NCBI RefSeq assembly: GCF_001302565.1
Contig: NZ_CP012750.1
Coordinates: 868,001-932,000, forward strand
From: Glutamicibacter halophytocola
Lineage (GTDB): Bacteria; Actinomycetota; Actinomycetes; Actinomycetales; Micrococcaceae
DNA length: 64,000 bases
Reading direction: 5' to 3'
Shown piece after piece: positions 17,934 to 29,712 of the stretch. Numbering within the stretch: the stretch's first letter is position 1; each line of letters opens with the position of its first letter. The notes under the pieces were generated by a model. It had not been told where the DNA came from, did not search any database, and saw only the letters and a list, made by a program, of their open reading frames with translations. The translations under genes were made by a program, and so were the position numbers.

Positions 17934-18431
17934 TCAGGAAGCTTCGTACGGCTTGGCCGAAATGATTTCAACCTTGATGTCGCGGCCGTTGGGAGCCACG
18001 TAGGAAAGCTTGTCGCCCACCTTGGCGCCGTGCACGGCAACGCCGATTGGCGACTGCTCGGAGTAAACTTCCAAATCGGTATCGCCAGCGACTTCGCGGG
18101 AGCCAAACAGGAAGGTGGTTTCATCGCCAGCGATGCTCGCGACAACCATCATGCCAGGTTCGACAATTCCGTCATCTGCAGGCGCTTCGCCGACGTTGGC
18201 CCGGCGCAGCAGGTCCTTCAAGTACAGGATGCGGGCTTCTGCTTTGCCCTGCTCTTCACGGGCAGCGTGGTAGCCGCCGTTCTCCTTCAGGTCACCTTCG
18301 GAACGGGCCTGCTCGATACGGGCAACGATCTCGGCGCGTCCCGGGCCTGAGAGGAAAGTCAGTTCGTTCTGGAGCCGGTCGAAGGCTTCCTGAGTCAGCC
18401 AAACGACAGGTTCGTTGCTGTTGGTGCTCAC
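17934..18431 (-). CDS. greA: Transcription elongation factor GreA
   Basis: Rescues backtracked RNA polymerase by stimulating transcript cleavage. The 165-residue protein has the N-terminal antiparallel coiled coil with the acidic tip (ARSEGDLKENGGYHAAREEQ) that enters the secondary channel, and the C-terminal FKBP-like domain (SPIGVAVHGAKVGDKLSY). The start is GTG at 18431, preceded seven bases earlier by GGAAG. It is convergent with ilvA and followed upstream by DUF4307, the same greA-DUF4307-mca order as in mycobacteria. The 290-base gap before it holds a short hairpin and no second gene. Confidence 0.96.
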   Translation of the reverse strand: MSTNSNEPVVWLTQEAFDRLQNELTFLSGPGRAEIVARIEQARSEGDLKENGGYHAAREEQGKAEARILYLKDLLRRANVGEAPADDGIVEPGMMVVASIAGDETTFLFGSREVAGDTDLEVYSEQSPIGVAVHGAKVGDKLSYVAPNGRDIKVEIISAKPYEAS

Positions 18432-18502
18432 GTTGTACTTCCTTTGGTCAGTTAGGACTTCGCTGTGGCTTGGTGGACTGCAAAGAGCCCCTCAAAGCCG
18501 AA

Positions 18503-18521
18503 CGCCACCTGAACGGTGGCG
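18503..18521 (-). promoter_or_regulatory. Small hairpin in the greA 5' region
   Basis: CGCCACC (18503-18509) and GGTGGCG (18515-18521) form a 7-base stem with a 5-base loop, about 70 bases upstream of the greA start. The rest of 18432-18722 contains no gene that I can support; a regulatory leader role is only a possibility. Confidence 0.35.
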
Positions 18522-18722
18522 TCGACGAAGTCGGATTCGGTACGGATCTGCGGGCTTGCGTTGTTCTGTTGATGCAAGCAAAGACCCCGCCAGCTTCATG
18601 ATCTGGTTTATACCTGGACCAATCGCGGATGCGGGGCGAAACGTATCTTTTCAACGATAGTAGTCGCCAAAACGCTTTAAGCCCAATAGATTCAGCTATT
18701 AGGGAATGAACGGGCTGAAATA

Positions 18723-19142
18723 TTAACCCTTGTAGTCCTGGGGAACCTCGTAGCAAGTCTCGACGCCAGAGGTCACCGCAAGGTTATCGGTGTGCAGATC
18801 GACGTCGATCTGCTGATTGATCAAGCCGGTGGCCTCTCCCGGATCAAGCAGGATCGTCTTGTAGCCGACAACAGCCTTGGACTCGTTCATCGCGCGGATA
18901 TCGCATTGGACACGATCCTTGGCGTTGTATTCCACGGCGATGGTCGTCTTGGTCAAGGTCGGCGAAACGACCTCATAATGAATGTCCTGGGCGGTAATGG
19001 CGCTGTAGTTGCTGAACCCGATGTAGGCGGCGCCGGCCACGCCAAGAGCAATGGCCGAAGTGATCAGCCAATTGCGCGAGGATTTACTCAGGCTGCGTTT
19101 CTTGGGGTTGTTGTAGCGAGCCGTTAAGCTTGGATCAGACAT
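18723..19142 (-). CDS. DUF4307 family membrane protein
   Basis: Small bitopic membrane protein of 139 residues: a basic cytoplasmic N terminus (about 27 residues with KKRSLSKSSRN), one transmembrane helix (about 28-48) and an extracytoplasmic beta-rich domain with two cysteines (VQCDIRAM and ETCYEVP). DUF4307 proteins are confined to actinobacteria and lie next to greA and mca, as here; function unknown. ATG at 19142. The two cysteines could form a disulfide outside the membrane (inference). Divergent from mca with a 190-base shared upstream region. Confidence 0.85.
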   Translation of the reverse strand: MSDPSLTARYNNPKKRSLSKSSRNWLITSAIALGVAGAAYIGFSNYSAITAQDIHYEVVSPTLTKTTIAVEYNAKDRVQCDIRAMNESKAVVGYKTILLDPGEATGLINQQIDVDLHTDNLAVTSGVETCYEVPQDYKG

Positions 19143-19333
19143 TACTTGTCTTGCACCACTCTCTGTGCCTGGGCGGCATTTGAACTGGGAATGCCGTATG
19201 TTGGTTCCTTCAACAAGTTTACCGCCTGAGCTGAATTGGGAATAACCGGCAGTCGAGTATCAGTTGATATCAATGGTGAACAGTTTTCTCAAAAAATCCG
19301 CTGTTCAGCATAGTGGCGAAGGAAAGTAGATCA

Positions 19334-20251
19334 GTGGAGATTCACGACGTGAAGAAAATTGGCCCATCGCAGGGGCTCCGGCTCATGGCTATTCACGCGC
19401 ACCCCGATGATGAATCTTCGAAGGGCGCTGCCACCATGGCTGCCTATGTCGACGCAGGCGCAGAAGTGATGGTGGTTTCCTGCACCGGCGGCGAACGTGG
19501 AGACATTCTCAACGCAGCAGCAGGAGAACTGGCACACGCACACCGCGATCTGCCCGGCGTGCGCCGCACCGAGATGGCCGAGGCGGCCGCGGTGCTCGGC
19601 ATTAAGCACCGCTGGCTAGGCTATGTGGACTCCGGATTGCCCGAAGGCGACCCGCTGCCCGACCTGCCTTTTGGCGCTTTTGCCCTGCAGCCGGTCGAAG
19701 TTGCCGCTGCCGGCATCATCAAGCTGATCCGAGAATTCCGTCCCCATGTCATCACGACCTACGACGAGAATGGCGGCTATCCGCACCCGGACCACATCCA
19801 CAGCCACAAGGTGGCGACCTTCGCCTTCGAGCATGCCGCGAACCCCGAGATGTACCCGGAGCTGGGCCAGCCATGGTCGGTCAGCAAGCTGTACTACGAC
19901 CGCGCCTTCGCGCCGGACCGCTTCCGCGCCCTGCACTACGCGATGATCGAAGCCGGCTACGATTCGCCGTATGCGGAACGGGTCGCCCAGTGGGAAGCGG
20001 ACGAAGACAACCAGATGTTCAAGTGGGTTTCGCCACATACCACGACCACCCAGATTCACTGCGCAGACTTTTTCTCGCAGCGTGATCAGGCGCTGCTGGC
20101 CCACCGAACCCAGATTGACCCGGAAGGTTTCTTCTTCGCGGTGCCGGAGCACGTCTACGCTGAGCACTGGCCATGGGAGGACTACACCTTGATCTCATCC
20201 AAGGTATCCACCGATTTGCCCGAGTCGGACCTCTTCGCCGGACTAAGATAG
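19334..20251 (+). CDS. mca: Mycothiol S-conjugate amidase
   Basis: Zinc amidase of the LmbE/PIG-L fold that cleaves mycothiol S-conjugates to mercapturic acids and glucosaminyl-inositol, a detoxification route specific to mycothiol-making actinobacteria. Zinc and catalytic motifs are HAHPDDES (H21-S28) and HPDH (H151-H154). At 305 residues it matches Mca rather than the related deacetylase MshB on neighbourhood grounds: greA-DUF4307 on one side, the small membrane protein and DUF255 protein on the other. GTG 19334 has GGAAAG seven bases upstream; GTG 19313 would add seven residues. Confidence 0.9.
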   Translation: MEIHDVKKIGPSQGLRLMAIHAHPDDESSKGAATMAAYVDAGAEVMVVSCTGGERGDILNAAAGELAHAHRDLPGVRRTEMAEAAAVLGIKHRWLGYVDSGLPEGDPLPDLPFGAFALQPVEVAAAGIIKLIREFRPHVITTYDENGGYPHPDHIHSHKVATFAFEHAANPEMYPELGQPWSVSKLYYDRAFAPDRFRALHYAMIEAGYDSPYAERVAQWEADEDNQMFKWVSPHTTTTQIHCADFFSQRDQALLAHRTQIDPEGFFFAVPEHVYAEHWPWEDYTLISSKVSTDLPESDLFAGLR

Positions 20252-20294
20252 CAATAAGCACTTCCTCGTTCCAGAAAAGAGTTGTCTGTACATC

Positions 20295-20576
20295 GTGAGT
20301 ACGATCTTCGCGTCCTTGGCCGTAGCTTCTCAGACCACCAAGTTGGGCACGGAGACCAGCAGCGACTACGGTCCCGGATTCCTCGGCTTCATTTTCACCG
20401 CGCTCATGGTCATCGCCGTGATCTTCCTGATCCGCGACATGGTCCGTCGTGTGCGCCGCGTGCGCTACACCTCGGAAGCGGAGTCCAAGCAGCAGGATAT
20501 GGTGGCCAAGGGCGAGCAGCGCAAGCTGCAAGAACCCGAGGGCCCGGTCGATCCGAAGACCGACGAATCCCAGTAG
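20295..20576 (+). CDS. Small membrane protein downstream of mca
   Basis: 93 residues: a short N terminus, one hydrophobic helix (about 27-46, GFIFTALMVIAVIFLIRDMV) and a charged C-terminal tail rich in Arg, Lys, Glu and Gln. It resembles the small membrane protein in the same place between mca and the DUF255 gene in mycobacteria. Function unknown. The GTG at 20295 starts 43 bases after the mca stop and lacks a clear ribosome site, so it may be coupled to mca transcription. A role linked to mycothiol or envelope redox is a guess from neighbours only. Confidence 0.78.
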   Translation: MSTIFASLAVASQTTKLGTETSSDYGPGFLGFIFTALMVIAVIFLIRDMVRRVRRVRYTSEAESKQQDMVAKGEQRKLQEPEGPVDPKTDESQ

Positions 20577-20596
20577 CTGCGGTGTGAGCCACGCGA

Positions 20597-20602
20597 TAGC
20601 AT
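20597..20602 (+). promoter_or_regulatory. -10 element of a probable leaderless promoter
   Basis: TAGCAT lies 6 bases before GTG 20609 of the DUF255 gene. Confidence 0.6.
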
Positions 20603-20608
20603 GAAAGC

Positions 20609-22738
<2,130 letters not shown>

Positions 22739-22848
22739 GAATAGCCCGGCATTTTTCCGCTGCGCCCGGCAGATCAGCAAAGGGCCGGGGGATTCGCGGT
22801 AGATTTAGAACCTAGACTTTTTGGATTCGATTGAAAGGCAGTGCCACG

Positions 22849-23610
22849 GTGCAGCTTCCCAACCTTGCGTACCGTTACTACGAACGGCGCTTGGCGAAGT
22901 CACTGCCAGCCGACAGGCTTCCGCACCACATTGGAGTCATGGTTGACGGTAACCGCCGTTGGGCCAAGCTCGCAGGTACGCCAACCATGGCCGGCCATCA
23001 AGCTGGGGCGGACAAGATCCTGGAATTCCTGGACTGGTGCGAAGAGCTGAACATCAAGATGGTCACGCTCTACATGCTCTCCACGGACAACTTGAATCGC
23101 GAGGCGAGCGAACTGCGCGACCTCTTGGAGGTCATCGGCGGAACCCTTGACCGCTTGGGCGAAACCAACAGGGTCAAGGTCCAGCAAGTCGGTGCCAAGG
23201 ACCTGCTTCCAGAGGATTTGGCGCAGAAATTGGCGGCTTTGGAAACCGTTACCGAAAACCGCGCCGGAGTCCACGTGAATGTGGCGATCGGCTATGGGGG
23301 CCGCCGGGAAATCCTGGATGCCTTCAAAGCGCTTTTGGGGCAGGCCGCACACGACGGACGCACGCTAGAAGAGCTGGCCGAAAACCTCTCCACGGATGAC
23401 ATCGAATCGGCCCTGTACACCAAGGGCCAGCCCGACCCCGACCTGGTCATCCGCACCAGTGGCGAGCAGCGCCTGAGCGGATTCCTGACCTGGCAGAGCG
23501 CCTATTCAGAGTTCTACTTCTGCGAAGCGCTGTGGCCTGACTTCCGGCGTGTTGATTTCCTGCGAGCCCTGCGCGACTTTGCCGATCGCCAACGCAGGTT
23601 CGGTGCCTAG
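22849..23610 (+). CDS. cis-Prenyltransferase (isoprenyl diphosphate synthase, UppS family)
   Basis: Condenses isopentenyl diphosphate with an allylic primer in the cis direction to make polyprenyl carriers for cell-wall glycans. The catalytic HIGVMVDGNRRWAK (D33, N35, R36, R37) is near the N terminus. The C-terminal RTSGEQRLSGFLTWQSAYSE and the FYFCEALWPDF element are intact. 253 residues from GTG 22849, which follows AAAGGCAG; TTG 22831 is an alternative. The position after the DUF255 gene matches the mycobacterial short-chain Z-farnesyl diphosphate synthase gene, so the product could be short-chain rather than undecaprenyl; chain length cannot be read here. Confidence 0.9.
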   Translation: MQLPNLAYRYYERRLAKSLPADRLPHHIGVMVDGNRRWAKLAGTPTMAGHQAGADKILEFLDWCEELNIKMVTLYMLSTDNLNREASELRDLLEVIGGTLDRLGETNRVKVQQVGAKDLLPEDLAQKLAALETVTENRAGVHVNVAIGYGGRREILDAFKALLGQAAHDGRTLEELAENLSTDDIESALYTKGQPDPDLVIRTSGEQRLSGFLTWQSAYSEFYFCEALWPDFRRVDFLRALRDFADRQRRFGA

Positions 23611-23738
23611 CGCCCGGCTGGGCGAACAGAATTTAAATAATCGTTACCCAGAAGTTGCTTGCTGGTGGCCGTGCAAGGACTATGGTGATCATAAGGCAGG
23701 GGCATCAAGCTCCAGCTGATCGAAGGGTTCCGCACTAG

Positions 23739-23903
23739 ATGACCAAAAGCAGCGCCAGCCGGTACAGCTACCGGACACGCCTTGGACATCCGGTGTTGGG
23801 CTTCCCCACTAACGCGTGGGGAGAGTCCCCACGCCGGATTCGAGAATGGGTGCGCTGCCATGAGCCGAACTGCCGAACAGGACGTACGAACCTACGTCAT
23901 TGA
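23739..23903 (+). CDS. Possible 54-codon frame overlapping the phoH start
   Basis: ATG 23739 to TGA 23903 is open for 54 codons in a frame different from phoH and overlaps its first 44 bases. The product is basic ([14 protein letters not shown] at the start, ending TNLRH). An AAGGG lies about 11 bases upstream. Mycobacterial phoH2 has a small overlapping upstream gene (phoAT), which makes this worth recording, but I see no sequence likeness. The same bases also form strong hairpins, so an RNA role is equally possible. Confidence 0.25.
   Translation: MTKSSASRYSYRTRLGHPVLGFPTNAWGESPRRIREWVRCHEPNCRTGRTNLRH
23759..23839 (+). promoter_or_regulatory. Structured leader upstream of phoH
   Basis: Two RNA structures precede phoH. 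The first is CCGGTA-cagc-TACCGG (23759-23774). The second is a nested element: outer ATCCGG/CCGGAT (23788-23793 with 23834-23839), middle TGGG/CCCA (23797-23800 with 23828-23831), inner TCCCCAC/GTGGGGA (23803-23809 with 23816-23822). The second ends 20 bases before the ATG. This looks like a cis-acting leader RNA; I could not match it to a riboswitch class. Confidence 0.5.
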
Positions 23904-25176
23904 TACCTCGGTATTGCTTTCCGATCCGAAAGCGATGTTCCACTTTGAAGAGCATCATGTGGTGATTCCATTGACCGTGGTCACCGAGCTGGAACACAAG
24001 CGCAAGGATCCAGACCTCGGATACTTCGCGCGCCAGGCCCTGCGCCTGCTCGATGACCTGATCGCCAGCCACGGGGGACTTGCCCAGGCGGTTCCCGTGT
24101 CATCGGCTGGCGGCACCTTGCGCATTGAACTGAACCACATAGCGCCGGAAGTTCTTCCTGTGGGCATGCGCTCGGGCGACAACGACGCGCGCATCCTCGC
24201 CGTCGCCAAGCATCTGCTGGATTCAGGACTTGATGTTGCCCTGGTGACCAAGGACCTGCCGATGCGCATCAAGGCGTCAGCGATGGGGATCCACGCCGAG
24301 GTGTACCGCAACGAGCTGATCGCTTCCACCGGCTGGACCGGAATACAGCAGCTGGACCTGGACGAGGAATCGATGGCCACGCTGTATGAGCGCGAGCAGC
24401 TCTTGAATTTGCCAGCGGCAGCCGACGCGCCTGTCAATACCGGCTTTGTCATCACCTCGCCCCGCGGCAGCGCGCTGGCTCGAAAGACCGATGACACTAC
24501 CCTCAAGCTGGTTCGTGGAGACCAGCAGGCTTTTGGGTTGCACGGCCGCAGCGCCGAGCAGCGAATCGCCTTGGACCTGTTGATGGATCCTTCGGTAGGC
24601 ATCGTTTCGCTGGGCGGCAACGCCGGTACTGGCAAGTCGGCTCTGGCTCTGTGCGCCGGAATGGAAGCGGTGCTGGAGCGACGCGAGCACCGCAAGATCA
24701 CCGTGTTCCGACCGCTGTACGCCGTGGGCGGCCAGGAGCTGGGCTACTTGCCGGGCTCGGAAGGCGAAAAGATGGGCCCGTGGGCCCAGGCCGTGTTCGA
24801 CACCCTGGGTTCCATCGTGTCGAAGAACGCCATTGACGAGGTGCTGGAGCGCGGCATGCTCGAGGTCCTGCCGCTGACCCACATCCGCGGGCGTTCCCTG
24901 CATGACTCATTTGTCATTGTTGATGAAGCGCAGTCCCTGGAACGCAATGTGCTGCTCACGGTGCTCTCGCGCATCGGCCAGAACTCCAAGGTGGTGCTCA
25001 CCCACGATGTGGCCCAGCGGGACAACCTGCACGTGGGACGCCATGATGGCATTGCAGCGGTGGTGGAACAGCTCAAGGGGCACTCGCTGTTTGGCCATGT
25101 GACGCTGACTCGTTCCGAGCGTTCAGCGATCGCCGCTTTGGTGACCGAAATGCTCGATGCGCCGATGCTGCGCTAG
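23860..25176 (+). CDS. PhoH-family protein: PIN nuclease domain plus ATPase
   Basis: PhoH2-type protein of 438 residues. The N-terminal PIN domain (about 9-150) has the acidic residues D15 in [10 protein letters not shown]44 in [10 protein letters not shown] and the later NDARIL and VTKD motifs. The C-terminal PhoH ATPase starts with Walker [14 protein letters not shown] (about 250-262) and has VIVDEAQSL (about 354-362). Characterised PhoH2 proteins couple RNA unwinding with ribonuclease activity. ATG 23860 gives the usual short N terminus before the PIN domain; the frame is open from TTG 23782 but that part encodes the leader hairpin. Convergent with the next gene and ended by a 16-base hairpin. 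Confidence 0.9.
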   Translation: MSRTAEQDVRTYVIDTSVLLSDPKAMFHFEEHHVVIPLTVVTELEHKRKDPDLGYFARQALRLLDDLIASHGGLAQAVPVSSAGGTLRIELNHIAPEVLPVGMRSGDNDARILAVAKHLLDSGLDVALVTKDLPMRIKASAMGIHAEVYRNELIASTGWTGIQQLDLDEESMATLYEREQLLNLPAAADAPVNTGFVITSPRGSALARKTDDTTLKLVRGDQQAFGLHGRSAEQRIALDLLMDPSVGIVSLGGNAGTGKSALALCAGMEAVLERREHRKITVFRPLYAVGGQELGYLPGSEGEKMGPWAQAVFDTLGSIVSKNAIDEVLERGMLEVLPLTHIRGRSLHDSFVIVDEAQSLERNVLLTVLSRIGQNSKVVLTHDVAQRDNLHVGRHDGIAAVVEQLKGHSLFGHVTLTRSERSAIAALVTEMLDAPMLR

Positions 25177-25191
25177 CTTCCAGGACATGCG

Positions 25192-25239
25192 CCGGCTCCC
25201 GTGCCGCGGGTGGTCAAACACCAGCGGCACGGGAGCCGG
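25192..25239. terminator. Hairpin between the convergent phoH and the gene at 25268
   Basis: Sixteen-base stem CCGGCTCCCGTGCCGC (25192-25207) with GCGGCACGGGAGCCGG (25224-25239) and a 16-base loop; no T tract on either side. Confidence 0.72.
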
Positions 25240-25267
25240 AACTGCGTGAGCAAGCATGGAACGGGGG

Positions 25268-26047
25268 CTACGAGCGCACTATCGGCTGATCAAGCCAATG
25301 AACCTTCTGGAAGTGCGAATTGATGTAGTACTCATCCTGGGCCAGAATCCGAAGCCTCAGATCAGGTGCGGCTGGAGCGGGGCCGGACAGCCGCTGGCGC
25401 AGAAGGCAAACGCCGGTGCCCAGATCCAAAACCAGCAGCGTGCGCGTGCCAGCGGGAACCAGCGCGAAATCGGCAAGGGCCGCTTGATATGTGTGTCCGG
25501 AACTGAGCACCGCTGCCAAGGCTGGACGTCCCTCATGCATGATCTCGCTGAGTTCATGGATATAGGTGGGATGGTCAAAGGCCAAGTCCTGCGCTGCGGG
25601 CTCAGTACCTGCAATTTCCACCGGATCCAAAACCGCCGCCCAGTATTCCAGCGGCAGCAAGCCATCAAATCCTGCGATCTCCGGGCGGCGGAGCACTAGG
25701 TGATCCGTCGTATAAACCGGTGTGATCAGCGTTGATGGCAACTTCCACGACGCATTGGTGGCGGCGACATAATCACGACTTCGCTGGGCACTGAAAGTCT
25801 CTTTCTGGAAGACCAGCGCGCCCGCGGCGTTATGCACGGCGATTCCTTCGCGCTGGCGAATTTTGGCGGTCACTGTGCCGGTCAGGCCGCGCCCGGGATC
25901 GCCCAGCTCATCGGGAATGTCGATTTCGACTTTGAGCGAGGTGCTCAGCCAGGGCGCGGACCGGGCCAAGGCGCGGAATCTTCGCCGCGCGGTGGAATCC
26001 GGCTCAGGGGAGCCGGGGAAGTACAACGGAGCTGAAGGCACGTCCAT
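25268..26047 (-). CDS. Protein of unknown function
   Basis: 259 residues that I do not recognise. No signal peptide or transmembrane helix is visible. The sequence looks like a soluble, mixed alpha/beta protein, with a probable beta-sandwich-like segment early (LKVEIDIPDELGDPG, GTVTAKIRQREGIAV) and an Ala/Leu-rich middle. Acidic and histidine residues cluster in DHPTYIHELSEIMHEGR. It has a strong leaderless promoter (TTGTGA-16-TACAAT, then ATG 6 bases on), so it is probably a real, expressed gene. It is divergent from the prepilin peptidase gene and convergent with phoH; its lack of a recognisable family suggests a lineage-restricted gene. Confidence 0.7.
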   Translation of the reverse strand: MDVPSAPLYFPGSPEPDSTARRRFRALARSAPWLSTSLKVEIDIPDELGDPGRGLTGTVTAKIRQREGIAVHNAAGALVFQKETFSAQRSRDYVAATNASWKLPSTLITPVYTTDHLVLRRPEIAGFDGLLPLEYWAAVLDPVEIAGTEPAAQDLAFDHPTYIHELSEIMHEGRPALAAVLSSGHTYQAALADFALVPAGTRTLLVLDLGTGVCLLRQRLSGPAPAAPDLRLRILAQDEYYINSHFQKVHWLDQPIVRS

Positions 26048-26053
26048 AATCTA

Positions 26054-26081
26054 ATTGTATAAGTGCCTGAATTATTCACAA
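26054..26081 (-). promoter_or_regulatory. Leaderless promoter of the unknown gene at 25268-26047
   Basis: On the minus strand TTGTGA (26081-26076), a 16-base spacer and TACAAT (26059-26054), then 6 bases to ATG 26047. Close to consensus at both hexamers. Confidence 0.7.
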
Positions 26082-26118
26082 GGGCGAGCTGGCCATCCCA
26101 TGGCATTGGGAAGATGCC

Positions 26119-26124
26119 TATGCT
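26119..26124 (+). promoter_or_regulatory. -10 element of a probable leaderless promoter
   Basis: TATGCT lies 6 bases before ATG 26131 of the prepilin peptidase gene. Confidence 0.55.
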
Positions 26125-26130
26125 CTATAC

Positions 26131-26634
26131 ATGTCGCAGATATGGAGCGTTGCCCAAGAAGGGCCGATCGAGGGAGTCCTGGTGGCGCTCCAATTGCTGT
26201 GCTTTGGCGTTTTCGGAGTACTGCTGTCCAAGGCCGACATCGCCAGCCATCGACTGCCGAATCGGCTTGTGGGCTCGTGGCTCCTGGCCAGCCTGGCCCT
26301 GGTGATTTGCTTGGGCGCCAGCAGCGGGGGCCTGCTGGGAATTCTGCAAGGGTTCCTGGGGATGCTGCTCCTCGGCGGCGGATATTTGCTGATCAGCCTG
26401 ATTTCAGCTGGGGCCATGGGAATGGGCGATGTAAAGCTGGCCGGCGTCCTTGGCCTGAATCTGGGTTACTATTCCCTGCCTGCGCTGTTTCTTGCCACGT
26501 TATTAACTTTTGTCTTGGCCACATTCTGGGTGATCGGGGGAGTGATCGTGCGCAAGCTGACATTGAAGTCGGCCGTGCCGTTTGGGCCATTCATGGTCAT
26601 TGGGGCATTTGCGGTGCTGCTTGTGGCACGATGA
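26131..26634 (+). CDS. A24-family prepilin peptidase, short form
   Basis: Aspartic membrane protease that cleaves class III signal peptides of type IV pilins or Flp pilins. Two catalytic aspartates are visible: the first in KADIASHRLPN (D36 region) and the second in the GxGD motif GMGDVKLAGVLG. At 167 residues with about six helices it lacks the N-terminal methylation domain, like the TadV/CpaA type. No pilin, assembly ATPase or tad genes are adjacent, so its substrate is elsewhere in the genome. Two consecutive TTA codons (26500-26505) are unusual. The NUDIX gene starts 4 bases after its stop, probably the same transcript. Confidence 0.85.
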   Translation: MSQIWSVAQEGPIEGVLVALQLLCFGVFGVLLSKADIASHRLPNRLVGSWLLASLALVICLGASSGGLLGILQGFLGMLLLGGGYLLISLISAGAMGMGDVKLAGVLGLNLGYYSLPALFLATLLTFVLATFWVIGGVIVRKLTLKSAVPFGPFMVIGAFAVLLVAR

Positions 26635-26638
26635 ATTT

Positions 26639-27103
26639 ATGGCAACTCCGGAATTCATCACCAAGCTGCGAACACATATAGGGCACGAGATGCTGTGGCT
26701 CTCCGGGGTAAAAGTTGTTGTATTCCACGGTGATCGAGTGCTGCTGGTGCGCCGTGCCGATAACGGGCTGTGGACTTTGCCTGCCGGCATCATTGACCCG
26801 GGAGAAGAGCCATCGCATACTGCCCAGCGCGAGGTCCAGGAAGAGACCGGGGTGTCCTGCGAAGTCACCGATTTGGTGGGGGTAGGAGTGACCGCGCCAA
26901 CCGTTTATCCCAATGGAGATCATGCCCAATATCTCGACATCGTCTTCAAGGCCCGGCACCTTTCCGGGCAGGCGAGGATAAACGATGACGAAAACCTCGA
27001 AGTCGGCTACTTCGATCTGCAGGACCGTCCTAAGCTGCCGCCCTTGCATGAACGGGCTTTGTCATGGGCGCTGGAACCCCGTCCAGGTGGCTATTTCGCC
27101 TAG
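26639..27103 (+). CDS. NUDIX hydrolase
   Basis: Hydrolyses a nucleoside diphosphate linked to another moiety. The 23-residue Nudix box is complete: G-x5-E-x7-REVQEETGV, beginning GIIDPGEEPSHTAQ. 154 residues, single domain. The N-terminal strand VKVVVFHGDRVLLVRRADNG and the PAGI segment are typical of ADP-ribose/MutT-like members, but substrate cannot be assigned. ATG 26639 follows the prepilin peptidase stop by 4 bases; the frame is open from 26582 but that overlaps the previous gene. Convergent with the MFS gene. Confidence 0.9.
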   Translation: MATPEFITKLRTHIGHEMLWLSGVKVVVFHGDRVLLVRRADNGLWTLPAGIIDPGEEPSHTAQREVQEETGVSCEVTDLVGVGVTAPTVYPNGDHAQYLDIVFKARHLSGQARINDDENLEVGYFDLQDRPKLPPLHERALSWALEPRPGGYFA

Positions 27104-27114
27104 CTGACAATGGA

Positions 27115-27160
27115 AAGAGCATCGGGATGCGGACCAGCTGGTCCGCATCCCGATGCTCTT
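27115..27160. terminator. Palindromic bidirectional terminator
   Basis: A perfect 46-base palindrome (23 pairs, centre CCAGCTGG at 27134-27141) begins with AAGAGC and ends with GCTCTT; it sits between the convergent NUDIX and MFS genes. Confidence 0.9.
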
Positions 27161-27190
27161 GAGCCAATAGAACTAGTGGCTGCCGAAACC

Positions 27191-28933
<1,743 letters not shown>

Positions 28934-29599
28934 TTAGTCGTTGCTGCGTCTCAGGGGCTGGCCCATGATGTTTTGGATCCGGCCCATCAGTTCCAGGAAC
29001 TCCTCGGTGAGCGAGCGTTTCCCAGAACCTTCGACATAAGCCTCGATGGCTTGGAGAGTGGTGTGCTTGAGAATGTGCAAAAGGCTTGAGAGCAGTGGAT
29101 CCTGCGGATCGACTCCTTCGCGCGATGCAATGAGTTCACGGAACTCCGCGTCTTTCTTGGGTCCGACCTGGACCATGTGCTGAAGGAGTTCCGGTTCGCG
29201 GTGTGCCACGGAGAAGAACCCATGGGTGCTCACGATTTCGGTTTCATCAAAACTCAGCCGTTCAATGACCATGTCCACCAAGTCCGCCAGAAGCGTGGGG
29301 GAAATCCCGGTGATGCCCTCCGGCCGAGCCGCCATGAAACGCTCGATGATGCCTTCTGGCATGGCGTCGGCATCGTGCCCGAAGACCGCGTCGATTTTGC
29401 TGGGGAAGTAGTTGAAGAAGGTTCTCCGGGAGATGCCTACCCGTTCGCATACCTGTTCAATGGTGAAACCGTTGAAGCCGAACTCGGCCGTTAGCTCGCG
29501 GCAATGGCGAGTGATGGACGTCCGGGTTTTTTGCATGCGTCCGCTCAACGTCGGTGCCTCGGTGGGCACTCCCGCTGCGTCTTTTGCACTATCTTTCAT
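28934..29599 (-). CDS. TetR-family repressor
   Basis: DNA-binding regulator of 221 residues. The helix-turn-helix is in the N-terminal third (FTIEQVCERVGISRRTFFNY) and is typical of TetR proteins that control efflux pumps. The C-terminal ligand-binding region has no recognisable specificity. ATG 29599 is chosen because the repeat-rich operator lies just upstream; the frame is open to 29761 but that part overlaps the promoter. It is the first gene of a tetR-MFS operon and probably represses itself and the transporter through the TTGCACTAT repeats. Confidence 0.9.
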   Translation of the reverse strand: MKDSAKDAAGVPTEAPTLSGRMQKTRTSITRHCRELTAEFGFNGFTIEQVCERVGISRRTFFNYFPSKIDAVFGHDADAMPEGIIERFMAARPEGITGISPTLLADLVDMVIERLSFDETEIVSTHGFFSVAHREPELLQHMVQVGPKKDAEFRELIASREGVDPQDPLLSSLLHILKHTTLQAIEAYVEGSGKRSLTEEFLELMGRIQNIMGQPLRRSND

Positions 29600-29619
29600 A
29601 CAGTGCAGTATTGCACTAT
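29584..29619. promoter_or_regulatory. Repeat-rich operator of the tetR-MFS operon
   Basis: TTGCACTAT occurs twice in direct orientation (29584-29592 and 29611-29619). Between them AGTGCA (29602-29607) pairs in inverted orientation with TGCACT of the second copy (29612-29617), giving AGTGCA-4-TGCACT. The cluster spans the tetR start codon and its upstream promoter, as expected for autoregulation. Confidence 0.6.
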
Positions 29620-29700
29620 GACTTTGAGGGTGCAACTTAAGTGATCTGCGGCATTCCATCCCTGCCAAGCCTGGGCGGAAAGCTGGATGGCGATCTGTAC

Positions 29701-29706
29701 TAGGCT
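29701..29706 (+). promoter_or_regulatory. -10 element of a probable leaderless promoter
   Basis: TAGGCT lies 6 bases before ATG 29713 of the GNAT gene; no ribosome site is present. Confidence 0.6.
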
Positions 29707-29712
29707 GACCCC

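Noticed and set aside
23640..23859. c-di-AMP (ydaO) riboswitch upstream of phoH
   Set aside because: A few short likenesses (ACAGCTA, CCGGA) were seen, but the conserved core of that class was not found; only a general structured leader is claimed.
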